64,000 bases of DNA, taken from positions 5,518,001 through 5,582,000 of the forward strand of contig OW051492.1 in the NCBI GenBank assembly GCA_932521035.1, given 5' to 3'. How positions within the stretch are numbered: the stretch's first letter is position 1; the number at the start of each line of letters is the position of its first letter. The translations under genes and the position numbers were made by a program. This stretch comes from Oscheius dolichura (lineage: Eukaryota; Nematoda; Chromadorea; Rhabditida; Rhabditidae). This document shows, piece by piece, positions 60,250-64,000 of the stretch. Under the pieces are notes generated by a model that made no database searches, had not been told where the DNA came from, and saw only the letters and a program-made list of their open reading frames with translations.

Positions 60250-61108
60250 ATGTCTGTTCCCCTGTTTTGGCCCTTACTAGCCTTATTGGGCACTATATTC
60301 CCCCTCCTGACCTATGGTCAGCTTTTATTCGGCCCCGGGCCTCCGAGGGGACAGAGCCACCGGCTCCCGTACAATCTGCTGGTCATTCTGCCGGCCAAGG
60401 AGAGTAAGAACGACGTCTTCGGCTTGACCCTGGACAAGGCCCAGCCGGTGATTGATATCGCCGTGGAGAACGTGACGGCGGCTGGGATTATGCCGGCTGG
60501 CTGGCTGAACATCACCTACTGGGACGACAGATTCTGGGAGGACGCCATCCTCTCCGAGAGACACGCCACCGTCGGTGTCGTCCAGGCCTACTGCCAGCGG
60601 CGACTCGACGCCATCATGGGTTTCGCCGACAACTACGGACTGGCCACGGTTACGAAGGTGACTGCCGGCCTGAACGGAGGTGTCCCCGTCATCACGACCA
60701 ACGGGTTCCCGAGCAGTCTGAACAGCAAGAAGGCCTACCCCTTCCTGACGAGGATGCAGGGCAGCTACCGACAGATGGCCGACAGTCTCTACCAGCTGAT
60801 CGCCTACCACGAGCCGGGCGAGAGGAACAATACCATTACCCTGAACTACAAGAATATGCTCTTCTTCTACCACGACAAGCGACGCGCCGTGAACAAGGTC
60901 GTCAAGGAGGACAACCAGGACGCGGACGACATCAGCAGCCACTGCTACTTCAGCCTCTACGCCATCAAGAACTTCTTCGCCGAGAAGAGCACCCTGTTCA
61001 AGGCGGAGTGGGCTGTCAGCACGCCGAGTTTCGGCTTTGATGAGGAGCAGCCGATCACGAGAGACACCTTCAAGGGATGGCTGAGGGACGTGTCCATGAA
61101 GACCAACG
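60250..61108 (+). CDS. Natriuretic-peptide-receptor-like ectodomain, unit 2 (single intronless exon, 3' part beyond window)
   Basis: A paralogue of unit 1 encoded in one 859-base exon (286 codons, ending in phase 1 at ACCAACG|GTGAGT). Signal peptide: MSVPLFWPLLALLGTIFPLL. Landmarks: NLLVILPAKESKNDVFGLTL, PVIDIAVENVTAAGIMPAGW, NITYWDDRFWEDAILSERHA, GGVPVITTNGFPSSL, YPFLTRMQGSYRQMADSLYQ and FFYHDKRRAVNKV. The domain is the ANF-receptor ligand-binding fold of natriuretic peptide receptors and gcy-28-type cyclases. The exon ends at the position homologous to the end of unit 1 (SFIAN|G versus SMKTN|G). No later exon is visible in the remaining 2.9 kb. The codon at 60208 is GTG, so the first in-frame ATG is 60250. 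Confidence 0.85.
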
Positions 61109-64000
61109 GTGAGTCCCACCCTCATTGGCGAGTCTCCTTCCATGACGTTTCCTGTCTTTCACTTTGCTGGCCCTTTTACCCACCGAGAGATATTTCTGTC
61201 CTCCTCGTTTTTTCCCCGGGGTCCAACTGATCTTCACACAGCTGTTCGAGATTTTCCTAATCCATTTTCCCGGACCTGTCACTTTTTCCGGGGAATTCCT
61301 TCTTTGTTCTCTCCTGCAATCCAATCCACTCATTTCTTTTTGATTAGTTTTCCCCGCTGAAATTCAATATGAAACAGCCGGGGCAAGGAAGTTACTCCTT
61401 CTTCTTTTTCCTCGAAAATATTCGGCTGTTGAAGAGTCCTCCAAAGATTTTTGGTTGCCCAAAAGCGTCCTGATTGGTGTGATTCTTGCAGGCGCCGTTT
61501 GGTCCGGGTGCAATTATTCTTCGCATAAAATGAAGCACACTTGGCTGATTTCTAACCTGGTTCCCTCCTCGTATCCCTTCCTGCTTAAGGGGGAGGAGGG
61601 GAGGGAAGGGAGATTAAGGTGGCCGAGGGAGGCGAAGAGGTTCTCTCGTATTGGATAATGGAATTATATTGCGGGCCAGGGAATGTTTGCCGAAAAGTTT
61701 GACGATAAAGAGGATTAAGTGGTTTCGGGGTAGGGTGGCAAAACCGTTCTGAAGCACGGGGGAGAGACTCTCTCTCGTGACAGTCTGATTGGGCCGGGAC
61801 GGGATGAAAGGCCGACGAATTGAGCTAATTATGGCCGAGGCACGCAACTTGGCCCCAAAATTAGACCCTGCTTGCAAAACGAGCCGTCGTCTCCCAGGTT
61901 TGGCAACGATTTTCGAGACCCGTTGGACCGCGACCCAAAAAGTCGGCTATTCCAAGCCAGAAAACACTTTGCCAAGGAACAAATCAATGTGTCAGCTGAT
62001 TGCACGGCGTCCTTCTTCCAGGCTTTGAACTGCAGACTCCCCACTGTTTTGCTTACACTAATCTGCAGCGCAAACTGAGGGAAAAGGAGGTTCGGGACAC
62101 GAAAAATACCCAGAGGGACCCCTCCAGACAGCCGGCCTTTGAACTTTCCGTTGCAGAAAGAGATTTCGATGTTCCACTGGGAGTTGCAAATCAAGTCAGA
62201 CGCCTGGCTTTCGACCTTTTTCCGGCCGACGGCCGCCTGATTTGCCTCCATTTGGAAGAAGGACGCCTCTTTTTTCCGAGACGCTGATGACCTTTTAAAG
62301 GTCTCGGTGCCTCCGTGGTCTGCAAAATGTCCCGGAGAACCAGTTCCTGGCCGGCCATATAAGCGGTAGCACCCTCTCTGCAGAGAGCTATTGATAAGAC
62401 AACTAGGGGCCCCGTTTGTTCGAATCTTTTCCACGCCGTTCCGAACCAAGGGAACAGTCAAAATGGCGAGAGGGACCCACTTTTCTCTCTGGTCGGATAG
62501 GTTCTTGTCACCCCCATAATGGTTATTTTCCCGTAAACCGCCGTCTAGCAGTTGTTTGGACCGGCTTAATTGGCTTCTCTTTATGGTCTGCCCTTATCTT
62601 GATGGCATTTCCCAAAAAGACAAAGATGCACAGAGCAGAATCGGAGAGTGACTGCTTCCTGCTCAATGGGGGGACGACGCGGAAACGTCTGCAGCGGGGG
62701 CATCCTCTCCATGGAGGCTGAGACTTGATAATTGGGCGATGTTCTAACGCTGTCTGGGGGCGACCAGACACGGTCTCCTCCCTTTTCCCCGGTCTTTCTC
62801 TAGTTCTTGAGACAACTTTCTGGGAATGGTAATCCGTCTGGGGGCCGAATGACGTGTCTGAATTAAAACTTGGAGGGGGAATTCCAGCAGCACGTAAACA
62901 TTGCCGGGAGGAGGCCATCAAGAAACTTTATTTGAATCTGGACGGCGCCGGATAGAAGGGGTCGGGGTGGCCCGGGAGAACAGGTGTTACATCTAGCTGA
63001 CCCCCGTTTTGATGGCGTCCTTGTGACATTTGCTGTCGTAAAACTGACGACGCTCTGCACTTGCACAAGTTTCGCGAGACATTTGAACACGCGAAGATCC
63101 CCTGACAAAAAGGACGCGACTCTCGTCTCGGAACAGCCAATTTGAAGCATTAAGGGATTCCGACGATGGCAGTGTGTCCCCCGCACGCGAAGACCTAAGA
63201 CAAAGACTCCTAAAGTTGATAAATCACAAGGAATCGCCCTCAAATGCATGTGGGGCATGGGGCAGGCAATGGCCTTCTTATAATGAGCCTAAGCCTAGAA
63301 GTCTCAAAGCGTTGTCTGCATTCTGGGGAGAGGCCATCTTCCCCTTACCCTTGATGTTTTCTTTCCCTCCATGAGACACCTTCAAAAGAAGCGAGCATTC
63401 CCCCGAGGGAATTCATGTCGTTTTCCCATAACGGGCCGTGAGAGAAAACGATAATTTTTTGACAGTTATTCTTATGGCTGGTTCCCACGGCGGACCGCGG
63501 GATTATTCCCCGTTCCCTTGGCTCCCAAAAGGCCGAGACTATTCAAGAGAAACAACACGGAAAGCGACGAGCCTTCCGAATGGGATTTCTGACTCTTTGG
63601 ACGGGGAAGTTCAATAGATTAGGAGCTATTCTTTTCGTCCCCCCGAAATTCTATAGCCAGCCACGTGTAAGCCAGTTGCCCGAAAGAAGAGAGGGATCGG
63701 CCCCTGGTATCCCCTCCAAAAATGCCCCGAAAGTGCTTGAAGGCGGTAGTAGCCCCTCGGTTGCTTTTATCTTGCTTCGCGACGGAATTCAATTTGAGCG
63801 GTGCTGATTTCGTGTATTGCGGATCCCCCTACCGGGCCCTAATTGCCAAGGGCCTCTACTTCGAAGGCATTCTCACCGAGACAAGGTATTACACCAGGAG
63901 AAGACAGACAGACGAATCGTATGTGACAGGGACGGGCGGAAGGGCCGGGAGGAACTGACACACGCTGGGCGTCGGGCCCCCGGGACCACTTCTTCGAACC
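61109..64000 (+). other. Presumed large intron after receptor unit 2
   Basis: About 2.9 kb after a good donor, without a recognisable membrane, kinase-homology or guanylate-cyclase exon. The short frames here have no domain. The continuation of the receptor gene should lie to the right of the window. Confidence 0.45.

Noticed and set aside
62416-62721. 101-codon frame with a hydrophobic stretch after receptor unit 2, considered as a membrane exon
   Set aside because: No matching acceptor and phase from 61108, and no receptor-like sequence around the hydrophobic part.

Overview
The window is nuclear DNA of a small-genome animal, most likely a nematode. Nearly all genes are split by GT-AG introns of about 35-45 bases. 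Many start codons sit 0-15 bases behind a splice-acceptor-like T-rich AG, as expected for spliced-leader addition. There is a stand-alone SLD-2 (Sld2/RecQL4 N-terminus without helicase), an innexin pair, a pop-1/TCF gene and head-to-tail gene runs that look like operons. It does not look like Caenorhabditis itself: most of it is GC-rich, with very short introns. The exon models here were built by hand, by matching splice sites to intron phase.

Layout. 0.2-3.2 kb: TCF/LEF (pop-1-like) on +. 3.8-7.6 kb: LARP4-type RNA-binding protein on -. 8-9 kb: SLD-2 on +. 9.1-10.2 kb: three small genes (tail-anchored protein on -, 48-aa protein on +, acidic 97-aa protein on -), two of which end with overlapping stop codons. 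10.4-15.6 kb: two innexins in tandem on -. 17.6-18.1 kb: secreted Ly6-like protein on +. 18.7-20.8 kb: Snail-family zinc finger on +. 21.7-23.5 kb: SoxC on -. 23.5-34.6 kb: 11 kb in which I find no convincing gene, with a 26-base poly-G tract. 34.6-36.5 kb: LAT-type SLC7 amino-acid transporter on +. 36.6-52.0 kb: seven consecutive genes on -, in transcription order RBBP6, FCP1 phosphatase, syntaxin-7/12, a small membrane protein, a divergent alpha-tubulin, an unrecognised 255-aa protein and UVSSA. 52.7-54.0 kb: ABRA/costars protein on +. 57.3-61.1 kb: two successive natriuretic-peptide-receptor-like ectodomains on +, with no membrane, kinase-like or cyclase part before the window ends.

Two AT-rich islands (about 6.1-9.9 kb and 43.8-52.6 kb) carry core cell genes: replication initiation, RNA polymerase II CTD phosphatase, mRNA 3'-end factor and endosomal SNARE. 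The GC-rich remainder carries developmental and signalling genes (TCF, Snail, SoxC, innexins, receptor cyclase) with long flanks. RBBP6-FCP1-syntaxin is the best operon candidate: gaps are about 220-260 bases, and each start has an acceptor-like AG just upstream.

Most interesting items: the two ectodomain units at 57-61 kb, which stop at the same homologous position and phase and could be alternative 5' cassettes of one receptor guanylate cyclase or a truncated/duplicated pair; four GC-AG introns supported by protein alignment; an alpha-tubulin with a changed N-terminus, no K40 and a basic tail; and the 11-kb gene-free interval.
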